This document shows, in pieces, positions 18,583 through 28,713 of a stretch of DNA of 64,000 nt (positions are counted from its first letter, which is position 1; each line of letters starts with the position of its first letter). The DNA comes from Rubeoparvulum massiliense (GTDB lineage Bacteria; Bacillota; Bacilli; Rubeoparvulales; Rubeoparvulaceae), in NCBI RefSeq assembly GCF_001049895.1, contig NZ_CVPE01000006.1, forward strand, positions 592,957 through 656,956, in the 5' to 3' direction. The position numbers and the translations under genes were made by a program. The notes beneath the pieces were generated by a model. That model ran no database searches and was not told the origin of the DNA. It saw nothing but the letters and a program-made list of their open reading frames with translations.

Positions 18583-18936
18583 CTACATCACCCCCACGAC
18601 TTGCAGTGCTTCTTCCTCACTGGTTTTAATGGGAATGATCTTATACATTCCTGAGAGACGAAGCATCTTATCAATAGTGGTGGAGGTGGCACAGATCACC
18701 AATTCCCCATCCCGTTGTTTCACCTGCTTGTAGCGCCCGAGAATCACCCCGAGACCCGTGCTATCCATGAATGTCAGGTCCTGAAAATTAAGGACCAAAT
18801 GTTGAATATTCCAATCGCTTAACTGCTGCTCCAATTCACGGCGTAGAAAAACAGCTGTATTGGAATCTAATTCCCCTTTTAACCGCGCGATTAATGTGTT
18901 CTCATAGCGATCCACATCAATCCAAAGATTCATCAT
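18583..18936 (-). CDS. spoIIAA: Anti-anti-sigma factor SpoIIAA
   Basis: STAS-domain protein that frees sigma F when unphosphorylated. The roughly 117-residue product has FMDSTGLGVILGRYK, where S59 matches the regulatory serine. I chose an ATG 10 nt after AAGGAG. An upstream GTG (three codons) is against the same site, and the next ATG is also possible. A sigma-H-type promoter and 0A box lie upstream, between dacF and this gene. Confidence 0.95.
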   Translation of the reverse strand: MMNLWIDVDRYENTLIARLKGELDSNTAVFLRRELEQQLSDWNIQHLVLNFQDLTFMDSTGLGVILGRYKQVKQRDGELVICATSTTIDKMLRLSGMYKIIPIKTSEEEALQVVGVM

Positions 18937-18984
18937 TAAGCTCACTCTCCTTCTCCAGCTCCATATCTCTCTCGCTTTTTCATC

Positions 18985-19013
18985 TCATTCTTGTTTTATC
19001 TTCTCTTTCCCTG
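18985..19013 (-). promoter_or_regulatory. Sigma-H-type promoter of spoIIA
   Basis: Minus strand: GCAGGGAAA as -35, 12 bp, then CAAGAATGA as -10, close to the sigma-H consensus. The -35 is nearly the same as at the spo0A promoter (52206–52214). It is about 50 bp before spoIIAA. Confidence 0.5.
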
Positions 19014-19036
19014 CCTGCTGACAAAACTTCCTGTAT

Positions 19037-19043
19037 TTCGCCA
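19037..19043 (-). promoter_or_regulatory. 0A box upstream of spoIIA
   Basis: TGGCGAA on the minus strand fits the Spo0A-binding heptamer TGNCGAA. It lies about 25 bp upstream of the sigma-H-type -35, where Spo0A activates spoIIA in Bacillus subtilis. A single heptamer is weak evidence by itself. Confidence 0.45.
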
Positions 19044-19072
19044 GATTTCTACGTGTATGCTTCGTAGATGGG

Positions 19073-20263
19073 CTATGGTTGTAGCAGGAAATACTGACTC
19101 ACACGCCGCATGAGATCAAAGTAATTCGCCTTCGCCACTTCTTCCTGAGCAACCAGAGGATAGCTGGCTAGTTCTGCACCATCACGGGAGATGATCAGCT
19201 TACCTAGTTCTGTCCCTTTCTCAAGGGGAGCATGGATCATCTCAGGCAATTGGAGCTTCGTCTCCAGTTCATCTGCCTTCTCGCCCTTCCTTAGAAGGAC
19301 ACTGACTCGATAAGGGGAATGGATGGAAACCCGGGCGATTTTCCCTTTATCTACACGGAGTTCTTCCAGAGGTTCTCCTGCTTCATGAATGGTATGGAGC
19401 TGAAACTGGGAAAAGGCATAATCAAACATGCTAGAGATTTCCTTGTTCCGTACCTTACTACTTGGTTCACCTAAGACCACAGCCACAAGACGCATTTCAT
19501 CTCGTTTGGCTGTAGCAGTTAGACAGAACTTCGCCTCACTGGTATAGCCTGTCTTGAGACCATCTACGCCTTCATAGAATTTGACAAGACGATTGGTATT
19601 CACCAGCCAGAAGGGGTTCTTGCTCTCCTTCCGCAGGTAATCCTCATAGATACTGGTAAATTGAATCACATCGGAGTACTTCAACAATTCCCGTGACATG
19701 ATGGCGATATCATGGGCGCTGGTATAATGATTCTCTGCTGGAAGTCCTGTGGTATTTACAAAATGTGTATTTTTCAGACCCAATTCCTCTGCCTTTTCAT
19801 TCATGGCTTTGATAAAAGCCTCTTCAGTACCTGCTACATGCTCCGCCAACGCGACAGCCGCATCGTTTCCAGAAGCCACTGCGACCCCCTTCAATAGATC
19901 ACGGACACTCATCACCTCTCCCACCTCAAGAAAGATCTGTGATCCTCCCATGGAAGAAGCATTTTCACTAACACGTACCTGATCATCGTAGGTGATTTTC
20001 CCTTGATCCAATGCTTCGAAGATAAGAAGCATGGTCATCACTTTAGTAATACTGGCTGGCGGTAGCTTCTCATCCATGTTCTTTGCATAGAGTATGGTAC
20101 CTGTATCAAATTCCATTAAGACAGCTGAACGTGCTTCAGGTGCTAGTGCAGGTGCAAGCTCAGCTACCTCAAGCGATGGATAGTTCACATCCGTTGCATG
20201 GACTGGAATTACGCTGGCGGTAATAAGGATGGTAAAGAAGAGCAAGTAAGCGATTGGTTTCAA
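19073..20263 (-). CDS. dacF: D-alanyl-D-alanine carboxypeptidase DacF
   Basis: Low-molecular-weight penicillin-binding protein of the forespore that trims peptidoglycan side chains. The 396-residue product has an N-terminal signal peptide ending near VHA (residues 1–23), the S71-I-T-K74 active site, SGN at 131–133 and K237-T-G. The C-terminal domain is the PBP5-associated beta domain and ends with an amphipathic anchor segment. The TTG start has AGGAGG upstream. Placement before spoIIAA is standard. Confidence 0.95.
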   Translation of the reverse strand: MKPIAYLLFFTILITASVIPVHATDVNYPSLEVAELAPALAPEARSAVLMEFDTGTILYAKNMDEKLPPASITKVMTMLLIFEALDQGKITYDDQVRVSENASSMGGSQIFLEVGEVMSVRDLLKGVAVASGNDAAVALAEHVAGTEEAFIKAMNEKAEELGLKNTHFVNTTGLPAENHYTSAHDIAIMSRELLKYSDVIQFTSIYEDYLRKESKNPFWLVNTNRLVKFYEGVDGLKTGYTSEAKFCLTATAKRDEMRLVAVVLGEPSSKVRNKEISSMFDYAFSQFQLHTIHEAGEPLEELRVDKGKIARVSIHSPYRVSVLLRKGEKADELETKLQLPEMIHAPLEKGTELGKLIISRDGAELASYPLVAQEEVAKANYFDLMRRVSQYFLLQP

Positions 20264-20290
20264 GTTAGATCCCTCCTATTCTTTCATCCT

Positions 20291-20321
20291 TAGTCTGTAC
20301 CACTTGACGGCAAATTATTCC
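20291..20321 (-). promoter_or_regulatory. Forespore-type (sigma-F/G) promoter of dacF
   Basis: Minus strand: GGAATA (20321–20316), 18 bp, CAGACTA (20297–20291). It resembles the sigma-F/G consensus with one mismatch in each box and lies just before dacF, which is forespore-expressed in Bacillus. Confidence 0.4.
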
Positions 20322-20332
20322 AATGCCTAAAC

Positions 20333-20367
20333 AAAAAAACGTGCATCCCTGAAGGATACACGTTTTC
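20333..20367 (-). terminator. Terminator after the aspartate racemase gene
   Basis: Minus strand: AAAACGTGTATCC, short loop, GGGATGCACGTTTTTTT. The stem has one mismatch and ends in a run of T. It lies about 50 bp after the racemase stop. Confidence 0.8.
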
Positions 20368-20413
20368 CAATGATTCTGTTGATTAAGAGCTGAGCAAAAT
20401 CATCAGGTTCTTG

Positions 20414-21124
20414 CTATTTCACTAACTCCGGTTTCATTCGTTTCACAATATATTGAGCGGTAATCTTCATCGGATTAAGGATAGGTACTTCGAGCGCATC
20501 CTCTTTTAATGCAAGGGGAATTTCGGTACAACCCATGATTAAAATTTGTGCACCTTGGGCAATTAAGGTTCTTCCTGCATCCTCCATGAGGCGAGAAGGT
20601 TCCCCTTCGGTAATTCCTGCTTTAATTCCACCCTTACCGTAGATGGCTTCCATTACCATTTTTTCTTGGACTTCATCATCAGTATGAAGAATTTCATACT
20701 CAGAAAATGCTTTATCAAAAAGGCGACTTTGGTTGGTTCCTGTGGTACATAAGAGACCAATCTTCGTTACATCTGGATATTCTGTTTGAATATACTCCTT
20801 CAATACATGGAGGAGGTTCACAATGGGTACATTCACTTCTTGCTGTACCGCTTCCACAAAGTTATGAGCTGTAAAGCAAGGCATAAAGAGCATGGAAGCG
20901 CCACCTTGCTCTAATACCTTGGCTGCCTTCACCATCTCTGGTACAGGACTCTCACCCTTGCCCAGAATGCATGCTGTACGATCAGGAATCTCGGAGTTGC
21001 TATAAATTAAAGTGGGGATATGATCACGATCATTTTTGGCTGGTGTTGCTTTAATAATCTGTTGAAAGAAGTAGGAGGTAGCTTCTGCTCCCATACCACC
21101 TAGAATTCCTAGAATTTCTGCCAT
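20414..21124 (-). CDS. Aspartate/glutamate racemase family protein
   Basis: Cofactor-independent racemase, probably of aspartate. The roughly 236-residue product starts with ILGILGGMGAEAT, has the first catalytic Cys in MPCFTAHNF and the second in IMGCTEIPL. The usual motif around the first Cys is PCNTAH, so Phe replaces the common Asn. The start is set at an ATG that fits the family N-terminus; a GTG four codons earlier is closer to the G-rich site. It is a single gene between two terminators. D-aspartate for cell wall or spore use is possible but not shown. Confidence 0.82.
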   Translation of the reverse strand: MAEILGILGGMGAEATSYFFQQIIKATPAKNDRDHIPTLIYSNSEIPDRTACILGKGESPVPEMVKAAKVLEQGGASMLFMPCFTAHNFVEAVQQEVNVPIVNLLHVLKEYIQTEYPDVTKIGLLCTTGTNQSRLFDKAFSEYEILHTDDEVQEKMVMEAIYGKGGIKAGITEGEPSRLMEDAGRTLIAQGAQILIMGCTEIPLALKEDALEVPILNPMKITAQYIVKRMKPELVK

Positions 21125-21269
21125 CTCTGGATGCACCCCTTTTAATTATTGTGATTTTTATCACAATTATAGTATAGCCACATTCTATCCAATAGTATTT
21201 GTTCATTTGAAGAAAAATAACGATTGGCATCCGTTGATTCACCTATTAAAAAATGAAAACCACACCATA

Positions 21270-21316
21270 AAAAGGCACCCCCTACAAAAAGAGTTGCTTT
21301 TCTGTAGGGGGTGCTT
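21270..21316 (-). terminator. Terminator of the drm–pdp operon
   Basis: A 12-bp perfect stem (GCACCCCCTACA at 21275–21286 and complement at 21303–21314) with a 16-nt loop. On the minus strand CTTTTTAT follows. Confidence 0.88.
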
Positions 21317-21328
21317 TATTGATCTCAA

Positions 21329-22630
21329 CTACTGGATAATCGCGTGGATCATGGGATTGGGCTGAACCGATGTGGGGCTAAACTGATAAGCATCGAGAAG
21401 CATCTTCTGACTCTCGTTTACTTCCTCACGATTTGCATGGAGAATCGCCAGAACATCACCAGCTTGTACCGCATCGCCAACCTTCTTCTTCAAGGTGATA
21501 CCAACACTATGGTCGATGACATCCTCCTTGGTTTTCCGCCCTGCACCTAGTAACATAGCAGCAACACCCACTGATTCTGCATCAATGCCTGCTACATAGC
21601 CTGAGGTTGGTGCCACCACTTCCACATGATATTTGGCTTGGGGTAAACGCTCAGGATGGTCCACAAAGCTTGCATCGCCACCCTGTGCTTCGATGAAACG
21701 GCGGAAGGTAGCTAGTGCTTGACCAGAATGGAGTACCTTCTCCAATGCTGCATAGGCCGTCTTTACATCGGGATAGATCCCACCAGCAACGGTCATATGA
21801 GAAGCCAAGGTGAGGCAGAGTTGATTTAAGTCCTCTGGTCCCTTTCCTTGTAGGGTCGCGATGGCCTCTTGTACCTCATTGGCATTACCCACCTCATCGC
21901 CCAATGGCTGATTCATATCACTGATGACAGCAATGGTCTTCCTTCCGAGATTACGACCAATCTCCACCATGGTCTCTGCTAATTCCTTCGCTTCGTCCAC
22001 GGTCTTCATAAAGGCACCTGTGCCTGTTTTCACATCAAGCACGATAGCATCTGCACCGGAGGCTAGTTTCTTACTCATAATGGAGCTTGCAATGAGTGGT
22101 ATGGTATCCACAGTTGCCGTCACATCACGTAATGCATAGAGCTTTTTATCGGCAGGGGTTAAGTTACCGCTCTGACCAACCACAGCCAGTTTAAAATCAT
22201 TTACATTATGGATGAACTGTTCTGTGGTTAATTCTGTCTTGAAGCCTGGGAAGGATTCTAGCTTATCCACCGTTCCACCAGTATGTCCTAAGCCACGGCC
22301 AGACATTTTGGCGACGGGTACTCCCACTGTTGCAACAAGTGGCGCAACGATTAGCGTGGTGGTATCTCCCACGCCACCTGTGGAATGCTTATCTACCTTT
22401 AACCCAGCGATGGCAGATAGATCCACCTGATCACCAGATCGTACCATGGCATCTGTCAGCGCTGCGATCTCCTCATGGTTCATCCCCTTAAAATAGATGG
22501 CCATGGCCCATGCAGATATCTGATAATCTGGGATTTCACCTTTGGTAAAGCCAGCGATGATAAAATCAAGCTCTGCCTTCGTGAGGGCAAAGCCATCACG
22601 CTTTTTTTGAATTAAATCCACCATTCTCAT
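21329..22630 (-). CDS. pdp: Pyrimidine-nucleoside phosphorylase
   Basis: Phosphorolysis of uridine and thymidine (deoxy)ribosides to base and sugar-1-phosphate. The 433-residue product shows the family signature [16 protein letters not shown], the phosphate-binding [11 protein letters not shown], and [18 protein letters not shown] (core [11 protein letters not shown]). The start overlaps the stop of the purine phosphorylase upstream (ATGA), so the genes are coupled. With drm it links nucleoside salvage to the pentose phosphate pathway. Confidence 0.96.
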   Translation of the reverse strand: MRMVDLIQKKRDGFALTKAELDFIIAGFTKGEIPDYQISAWAMAIYFKGMNHEEIAALTDAMVRSGDQVDLSAIAGLKVDKHSTGGVGDTTTLIVAPLVATVGVPVAKMSGRGLGHTGGTVDKLESFPGFKTELTTEQFIHNVNDFKLAVVGQSGNLTPADKKLYALRDVTATVDTIPLIASSIMSKKLASGADAIVLDVKTGTGAFMKTVDEAKELAETMVEIGRNLGRKTIAVISDMNQPLGDEVGNANEVQEAIATLQGKGPEDLNQLCLTLASHMTVAGGIYPDVKTAYAALEKVLHSGQALATFRRFIEAQGGDASFVDHPERLPQAKYHVEVVAPTSGYVAGIDAESVGVAAMLLGAGRKTKEDVIDHSVGITLKKKVGDAVQAGDVLAILHANREEVNESQKMLLDAYQFSPTSVQPNPMIHAIIQ

Positions 22631-23454
22631 GATATTGTCATCTCACTTAAGATTGATTTCACGAGACGAATAAAACGTGGTCTTGTCTTATTGGCCACAG
22701 CGATCACCTGCTCATGGGTGAGCGGCTCTAGATCTTCACCGATGGCCATATCGGTAATACAGGAGATACCCAACACCTTCATCCCTGCATGGTTGGCCAC
22801 AATCACTTCTGGAACAGTAGACATCCCCACCGTGTCACCACCGAGGTGACGAAGCATGATCAGCTCAGCAGGTGTCATATAGCTTGGTCCAGAGATCGCT
22901 GCATAGACCCCTTCTTGCACCTTAATCCCTTCATGCTTAGCCACTGCTTTGGCCAATTTACGTAGGCTTGGATCATAAGCCTGGGACATATCAGGGAAGC
23001 GTACACCCAATTCAGCATGGTTCGGTCCAATCAACGGATTATTCCCGGTGAAATTAATATGATCAGCAATGATCATTAAATCCCCTGCAGCAAAATGAGG
23101 ATTCATTCCACCACAAGCATTGGTGACAAAGAGATGTGACACACCAAGGGCCTTCATCACATAGACAGGAAAGGTCACCTCCTGCTGCGTATAGCCTTCA
23201 TAATAATGAAAGCGACCTTGCATGGCGATCACATTTTTGCCCTCTAATTCCCCAATCACCAACTGACCCGCATGGCCTTCTACGGTAGAGACTGGAAAAT
23301 GAGGAATCTCCCCATAAGGAATAATCACAGGATTCTGAATCTCTTCTGCTAACACACCAAGACCAGAGCCAAGAATGAGACCAACGCTTGGCTTCAGGGT
23401 AACTTTTCCTTCAATGGCTTTTGCCGCTTCTTGAATCATTTGTAGTTTATTCAT
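22627..23454 (-). CDS. punA: Purine nucleoside phosphorylase, copy 1
   Basis: Trimeric-type purine nucleoside phosphorylase for inosine and guanosine. The 275-residue product has [12 protein letters not shown], the phosphate-contact segment [18 protein letters not shown] and [15 protein letters not shown] (core STVPEVIVA). It is a tandem paralog of the next gene upstream (23486–24301). The base-binding region differs slightly between the copies (TNACGG here, TNAAGG there), so substrate range may differ. Confidence 0.94.
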   Translation of the reverse strand: MNKLQMIQEAAKAIEGKVTLKPSVGLILGSGLGVLAEEIQNPVIIPYGEIPHFPVSTVEGHAGQLVIGELEGKNVIAMQGRFHYYEGYTQQEVTFPVYVMKALGVSHLFVTNACGGMNPHFAAGDLMIIADHINFTGNNPLIGPNHAELGVRFPDMSQAYDPSLRKLAKAVAKHEGIKVQEGVYAAISGPSYMTPAELIMLRHLGGDTVGMSTVPEVIVANHAGMKVLGISCITDMAIGEDLEPLTHEQVIAVANKTRPRFIRLVKSILSEMTIS

Positions 23455-23485
23455 GCTATGCTCCCCCTTACGAATAGATTATTTC

Positions 23486-24301
23486 TTATTTAATGGCTTC
23501 AACCAGAGCCTTAATCAGTGTGAGGAACTTACTCTGCACCTTGGCAGCGGTCTCCATCACTTCAGCATGGCTCAGGGGCTGAGGAAGGATTCCTGCAGCC
23601 ATATTGGTAATGCAAGAGATCCCCAATACACGCATTCCGGCATGGCGCGCCACAATCACTTCAGGAACGGTAGACATACCAGCAGCATCGCCACCAAGAA
23701 TACGTGCCATCTTGACCTCACTCGGAGTTTCATACGTAGGTCCGGTAAACCATGAATATACCCCTTCTTGTAAGGTAATCCCCTGCTTCGAAGCCACTTC
23801 CTTGGCTAGATTGCGGAGCTCTAGATCATAGGCCTGGGACATATCCGGAAAACGAACACCCTGTTCGGCGAGATTAGCGCCAATTAAGGGATTCACTCCA
23901 GCTAGGTTCAGATGGTCGCGAATCAACATCAGATCGCCTGGTTCAAATGCTTCGTTCACCCCACCTGCAGCGTTGGTGAGAATGATGGTCTCCACGCCTA
24001 GCTCCTTCATGACTCGGATGGGAAAGGTAACATCCTGCAGAGGATAACCCTCGTAATAATGAAAGCGACCTTGCATACAAATCACTTGTTTATTCGCTAG
24101 CTGACCGATGACCAGCTGTCCAGCATGACCTTCCACGGTGGATCGGGGGAAATGAGGAATCTCCTGATAAGGAATGATGGTAGGATTCTCTACCTCATCA
24201 GCTAGTACACCTAAGCCCGAGCCTAATACAAGGCCGATGGTAGGGCGTGTTTGCACATGATTCTGGATATATACTGTGGCTTCTTTAATCTTGTCCCACA
24301 T
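23486..24301 (-). CDS. punA: Purine nucleoside phosphorylase, copy 2
   Basis: Same family as the neighbouring gene: [31 protein letters not shown] and [13 protein letters not shown]. About 271 residues from an ATG 8 nt after GGAGGA. An upstream in-frame extension overlaps drm and lacks family similarity. In Bacillus subtilis one copy (pupG) follows drm; here there are two. The TNAAGG form is the commoner one in this family, so this copy is probably the ancestral pupG. Confidence 0.94.
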   Translation of the reverse strand: MWDKIKEATVYIQNHVQTRPTIGLVLGSGLGVLADEVENPTIIPYQEIPHFPRSTVEGHAGQLVIGQLANKQVICMQGRFHYYEGYPLQDVTFPIRVMKELGVETIILTNAAGGVNEAFEPGDLMLIRDHLNLAGVNPLIGANLAEQGVRFPDMSQAYDLELRNLAKEVASKQGITLQEGVYSWFTGPTYETPSEVKMARILGGDAAGMSTVPEVIVARHAGMRVLGISCITNMAAGILPQPLSHAEVMETAAKVQSKFLTLIKALVEAIK

Positions 24302-24329
24302 CGCTTTTCCTCCTTCATTCGTTAAATCA

Positions 24330-25514
24330 TCAATGTAATTCTCGTAAAAAGCTGGTACCATGACGAGGCATCGGTACTACGAAGTTATGGGCAATGGTGG
24401 CACCCACATCGGCAAAGGTGTTGCGGATACCAAGATTCACATTCCCTTGGAGTGAAGGACTATAGACCAATAAGGGCACATGCTCCCGTGTATGATCGGT
24501 GCCAAAATGAGTCGGATCATTCCCATGGTCCGCTGTTAGGATCAGGAGGTCAGTCTCACGTAACTGGGCCATGATCTCTGGTAAACGTTGATCAAATTGC
24601 TCCAATGCCTCGCCATAACCAGCTGGATCACGGCGATGACCATACTGAGCATCAAAGTCTACCAGGTTGGCAAAGCAAAGACCCGTGAAATCTTCTTGCA
24701 AGGCTTCGATGATCTTGTCCACGCCATCCATATTGGACTTGGTCCGACGTGCATCGCTAACCCCTTCACCATCATAGATATCGGAAATCTTGCCGATGGC
24801 GATACTAGCGAGATCCTCATCAAAAAGGCGATTCATCACCGTAGGCTCTGGTGGTTTCACAGAATAATCATGACGATTGGCCGTACGGACAAAATGTCCA
24901 GGTTCGCCTACAAAGGGACGAGCGATCACACGGGTTACCGCATACTCTCCTTCACGGGTCATTTCACGGGCGATCTGACAAATACGATAGATCTCATCAA
25001 GGGGAATCACCTCTTCATGGGCAGCGATCTGCAGGACACTATCTGCAGAGGTATACACGATAATATTCCCTGTTCGCATATGCTCCTCACCAAGTTCTTC
25101 GATAATCGCTGTCCCTGAAGCAGTTTTATTCCCTAAGACCTTACGACCAATCTTTGCCTCTAAAGGTTCTATTAAACCAGGAGGAAACCCTTGGGGATAG
25201 GTTTTAAACGGAGTAGTCGTCTGGATTCCCATCAGCTCCCAATGGCCCGTAGAAGTATCCTTACCAGCTGAGACCTCCATCATCTTGCCATACGCCCCTT
25301 GTGGCTGAGAAACAGGGCTTACTCCCTCAATGGGTTCAATATTTCCTAACCCCAATTTTTGCAAATTAGGAAGATGAAGACCGTGTTTATATGTAGCAAT
25401 ATGGCTCAATGTATGGGCACCCTCATCACCATATTGATGGGCATCTGGTAGTGCACCGATTCCCACACTGTCGAGAACGATTAAGCATATTCGTTGAAAT
25501 TGCTTTGCATTCAT
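24330..25514 (-). CDS. deoB: Phosphopentomutase
   Basis: Interconverts ribose-1-phosphate and ribose-5-phosphate. The 394-residue product (same length as Bacillus Drm) has the metal-binding [14 protein letters not shown] at the start, the phosphorylated-Thr region KDTSTGHWE, and the metal ligands in LTADHGNDP and [10 protein letters not shown]. The ATG follows AGAGGTGAT. First gene of the drm–punA–punA–pdp operon, about 110 bp from xerD. Confidence 0.96.
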   Translation of the reverse strand: MNAKQFQRICLIVLDSVGIGALPDAHQYGDEGAHTLSHIATYKHGLHLPNLQKLGLGNIEPIEGVSPVSQPQGAYGKMMEVSAGKDTSTGHWELMGIQTTTPFKTYPQGFPPGLIEPLEAKIGRKVLGNKTASGTAIIEELGEEHMRTGNIIVYTSADSVLQIAAHEEVIPLDEIYRICQIAREMTREGEYAVTRVIARPFVGEPGHFVRTANRHDYSVKPPEPTVMNRLFDEDLASIAIGKISDIYDGEGVSDARRTKSNMDGVDKIIEALQEDFTGLCFANLVDFDAQYGHRRDPAGYGEALEQFDQRLPEIMAQLRETDLLILTADHGNDPTHFGTDHTREHVPLLVYSPSLQGNVNLGIRNTFADVGATIAHNFVVPMPRHGTSFLRELH

Positions 25515-25625
25515 CTTTATCACCTCTAATAATTGGAATAGCATGGAAATGTATGGAGAAACATCCCCTTGATTAGTCTACCTCAGTTCATATTTAAATG
25601 ACAATGTAAACGAATCATTTCTTCA

Positions 25626-26513
25626 CTAAGCGCGGGGAAATGTCTTCTGATATACCTCTTTCAACCGTGTCTGTGTAACGTGGGTATAGATTTGGGTTGT
25701 TGAGATATCCGCATGTCCCAGCATTTCCTGAACAGCACGCAAATCAGCGCCATTCTCCAACAAATGGGTTGCGAAGGAATGGCGTAATGTATGAGGGGTA
25801 ATCACCTTGGTAATCTGAGCAGACTCTGCATATTGCTTAATGATTTTCCAGAATCCCTGACGCGTGAGGCGACCGCCATGATGGTTAAGGAACAACGCCT
25901 CCTCGCTCCGGTTACGGACCAATTGGGGGCGAAAACGTTCTGTGTAGCGTTGTAATGCCTTAATCGCACTAGAGCCTAAAGGAATAATCCGTTCCTTACT
26001 CCCTTTTCCCATGCAACGGACAAATTCCATATTGATGTTCACATCATGAACATTGAGAGAGATTAGCTCAGAAACACGAAGACCTGTAGCGTATAGTAGC
26101 TCTAGCATCGCTTTATCTCTTGCGCCCATGGCATCGATCTCCTTCGGCTGCTGTAATAAACGATCCACCTCTTCAATGGTTAGAACCTTGGGTAGACGCT
26201 TATCCAGCTTGGGAGTTTCCAGATGGCTAGTGGGATCACTTGCAATATAGCGATCAAGAAGGAGAAATCGATAGAATCCACGTAGGGAGGAAAGATTACG
26301 TGTGATGGTAGAGGTACTCTTTCCCTGTTCTTGTAGGTGAATGAGGTATCCCATCACATGGGTACGTGTGGTTTTTTCCACGCTGATTTGATACTTCTCT
26401 TTGATAAATGTGAGGTATTGGGTAATGTCACGCCCATAGGATTGAATTGAGTTCTCAGCTAAACCTTTTTCTACGACTAAGTACTGAATATATTGTTGGA
26501 GAATTTCTTCCAT
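25626..26513 (-). CDS. xerD: Tyrosine recombinase XerD
   Basis: Acts with XerC at dif to resolve chromosome dimers. About 295 residues. The N-terminal SAM-like domain runs to about residue 90. The catalytic set is seen in TGLRVSELISL (Arg), TPHTLRHSFATHLL (HxxR), LGHADISTTQIYTHV (His and Tyr nucleophile). The ATG has GGAGGGGAAGG upstream. Order yqzK–xerD–drm matches Bacillus ripX. Confidence 0.96.
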   Translation of the reverse strand: MEEILQQYIQYLVVEKGLAENSIQSYGRDITQYLTFIKEKYQISVEKTTRTHVMGYLIHLQEQGKSTSTITRNLSSLRGFYRFLLLDRYIASDPTSHLETPKLDKRLPKVLTIEEVDRLLQQPKEIDAMGARDKAMLELLYATGLRVSELISLNVHDVNINMEFVRCMGKGSKERIIPLGSSAIKALQRYTERFRPQLVRNRSEEALFLNHHGGRLTRQGFWKIIKQYAESAQITKVITPHTLRHSFATHLLENGADLRAVQEMLGHADISTTQIYTHVTQTRLKEVYQKTFPRA

Positions 26514-26587
26514 GGGTCCTTCCCCTCCCATCTAAGTACCCAATTCGACAAAGCTCTGCACTTTCCTCTATCTGGTTCAGTGCAGAT

Positions 26588-26794
26588 CTATTCTCCTTCA
26601 TAGTAAAAGTGATGGATTTGCTGAAAAACCGCTTCAGCTCTTCCCTTCGGTTTTTCATACGGATTAATCAATTGAAAGGATTCAAGGATCATCATGGTTC
26701 CTTGATAAAAAAGATAGGTGAGCATGGTCATGATCACTAGCCACTTACAGCTTGAAACCAGCTTATGTATGGTCTGCATGCTATTTTTCCTCAC
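26588..26794 (-). CDS. yqzK: YqzK-like small membrane protein (DUF4227)
   Basis: 68-residue protein with one membrane segment (about residues 18–38) and a short soluble tail ending YYEGE. Function is not known. The call rests on size, layout and its place before xerD, where Bacillus has yqzK. The start could be the GTG used here, with GGGGAAGG upstream, or an ATG five codons on. Confidence 0.72.
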   Translation of the reverse strand: MRKNSMQTIHKLVSSCKWLVIMTMLTYLFYQGTMMILESFQLINPYEKPKGRAEAVFQQIHHFYYEGE

Positions 26795-26850
26795 TCCTTC
26801 CCCTCATACTTATCCACCAGTCTATTCATATCCTGATTTTTTCATACACG

Positions 26851-26878
26851 AAAAAAGGCTCCCCGTGATAGGGAGCCT
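26851..26878 (-). terminator. Terminator of ald
   Basis: GGCTCCC and GGGAGCC arms around seven bases, followed on the minus strand by TTTTTT. It lies 13 bp after the ald stop. Confidence 0.88.
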
Positions 26879-26891
26879 CGATTGCTGTAGA

Positions 26892-28010
26892 CTAAGCAAG
26901 TACTTGCTCTAGCGGTGTATAGGGGATTTGATGAGCCTCAGCCACGGCCTGATAGACCAGATGACCACCATAAATATTGATCCCTTTGGCCAATGCTGGT
27001 GAGTTTTTCACTGCTTCCACGAGCCCGCGCTTCGCAATATTGAGGGCATAGGGTACTGTAGCATTGGTGAGACCAGCAGTAGAGGTTTGGGGAACAGCAC
27101 CAGGCATATTACCCACCGAATAATGAATCACACCATACCGTTCATAGGTTGGATTGGAGTGTGTGGTTACATGATCAGCGGTGGCAATAGCTCCCCCCTG
27201 ATCGATGGCCACATCCACGATGACGGAGCCAGGACGCATCTGCTTCACCATCTCTTCACTGACTAGAATGGGCGTTCGGGCACCAGGGATCAGCACAGCC
27301 CCGATCAACAGATCTGCTTCTGCAACAGCTTTGGCAATATTATATGGATTGGACATGAGTGGTTGAATCCGACTCCCAAAGAAGTCATCAAAAAAACGGA
27401 GCCGATCGGGGTTAATATCTAAAATGGTTACATTGGCATCCAATCCAATGGCCATCTTGGCTGCGCTGGTTCCGACCACACCTCCACCAAGAATCACCAC
27501 ATTTCCTCGCTCCACACCAGGAATGGCGCTGAGGAGGATACCTTTTCCCCCTTGAGACTTTTGGAGATATTGGCTTCCGATCAAGACAGCCATCCTTCCA
27601 GCCACCTCACTCATCGGCGTGAGAATAGGTAGAGAGCCATTATGGTGCTGAATGGTTTCATAAGCGATAGCAGTCACTTTCTTCTCCATTAATTGCTTCG
27701 TTAACTCTAATTCAGCAGCAAGATGTAAAAAAGTAAAGAGGATAAGTCCTGGTCGAAAATAGCCATACTCCGAATCGATGGGCTCCTTCACCTTCATGAT
27801 CATCTCACTACCCTGCCACACATCCGCTGCTACTGTATGGATCTCTGCTCCCACCTGTTGATACTCCTGATCCGTAAAGCCGCTACCCATACCAGCTCCA
27901 GCCTCTATAAGGACATGATGTCCATCATGAACCAGTGCTTGTACCCCTGCAGGGGATAAAGCAACGCGATTTTCTTGATCTTTAATCTCTTTAACAATCC
28001 CAATTCTCAT
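26892..28010 (-). CDS. ald: Alanine dehydrogenase
   Basis: NAD-dependent oxidative deamination of L-alanine to pyruvate, used in sporulation and in alanine catabolism. The 372-residue product has MKVKEP (substrate Lys near 74), TFLHLA (catalytic His near 95), the Rossmann [14 protein letters not shown] and VAIDQGG (catalytic Asp). It is a single-gene unit between fur and yqzK, two genes that are adjacent in Bacillus subtilis, so it appears to be inserted there. Confidence 0.97.
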   Translation of the reverse strand: MRIGIVKEIKDQENRVALSPAGVQALVHDGHHVLIEAGAGMGSGFTDQEYQQVGAEIHTVAADVWQGSEMIMKVKEPIDSEYGYFRPGLILFTFLHLAAELELTKQLMEKKVTAIAYETIQHHNGSLPILTPMSEVAGRMAVLIGSQYLQKSQGGKGILLSAIPGVERGNVVILGGGVVGTSAAKMAIGLDANVTILDINPDRLRFFDDFFGSRIQPLMSNPYNIAKAVAEADLLIGAVLIPGARTPILVSEEMVKQMRPGSVIVDVAIDQGGAIATADHVTTHSNPTYERYGVIHYSVGNMPGAVPQTSTAGLTNATVPYALNIAKRGLVEAVKNSPALAKGINIYGGHLVYQAVAEAHQIPYTPLEQVLA

Positions 28011-28062
28011 AATCAGCCCTCCAAACGATAAACTATTTCAAATTTTTTGAATATATCCAGGT

Positions 28063-28098
28063 AAAAAAAGAAAACATCGACAAGCAAGGATGTTTTCT
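28063..28098 (-). terminator. Terminator of fur
   Basis: A 10-bp stem AGAAAACATC with its complement around 10 bases, followed on the minus strand by TTTTTT. It lies just after the fur stop. Confidence 0.85.
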
Positions 28099-28105
28099 CT
28101 GCTAA

Positions 28106-28588
28106 TCATAGATGGTGAGGATGCTTAAAATATTTCTCCTGAACAACCGGGTCTGTTTTACATTTTGAGCAGATTCCCTGAAAGGTTAACCGCACATCCA
28201 TGATACTAAAATCAAAAGTCTCTTCGACTATTTTCTCAACATCCTGTAATAGATAATCGATCTCTTGTACCGCTCCACAATTCATACAGACCAAATGGTG
28301 ATGGATATGGGAAGCATCTTCATCTCTGCGTAAATCATAGCGTGTAACACCATCACCGAAATTCATCTTATGCACAATTTCCAGTTCTGTTAGTAATTCT
28401 AGGGTACGATATACTGTAGCGAGACCAATTTCTGGTGCTTTATCTTTTACGAGTAAGTAAACGTCCTCTGCACTTAAATGATCCTCTTGATGTTCAAGGA
28501 GGACTTGAACCGTGGCTTGACGCTGTGGCGTTAACTTAAACCGTTGCGAGCTTAATAACTGTTTAATACGAGTCAATTTATCTTCCAT
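28106..28588 (-). CDS. fur: Fur-family metal-responsive repressor
   Basis: Winged-helix regulator with metal binding. The 160-residue product has the DNA-binding region GLATVYRTLELL, His-rich metal site HIHHHLVC, and two CxxC pairs (CMNCG and CSKC) that hold structural zinc. The gene position next to spoIIM and near yqzK/xerD points to the iron regulator Fur rather than PerR or Zur, but sequence alone does not settle which metal is sensed. Confidence 0.92.
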   Translation of the reverse strand: MEDKLTRIKQLLSSQRFKLTPQRQATVQVLLEHQEDHLSAEDVYLLVKDKAPEIGLATVYRTLELLTELEIVHKMNFGDGVTRYDLRRDEDASHIHHHLVCMNCGAVQEIDYLLQDVEKIVEETFDFSIMDVRLTFQGICSKCKTDPVVQEKYFKHPHHL

Positions 28589-28713
28589 GAGGTCCTCCTC
28601 CTACAAGCTTGGTACGATTCCATTATAGAAGAGAGGAAGAAGGAAAGTCAAACTAATTAAGAAGGTTATCAGTTAAGAATGAGAATAGCTTGAAAAGGCA
28701 AATTGATACAGAA

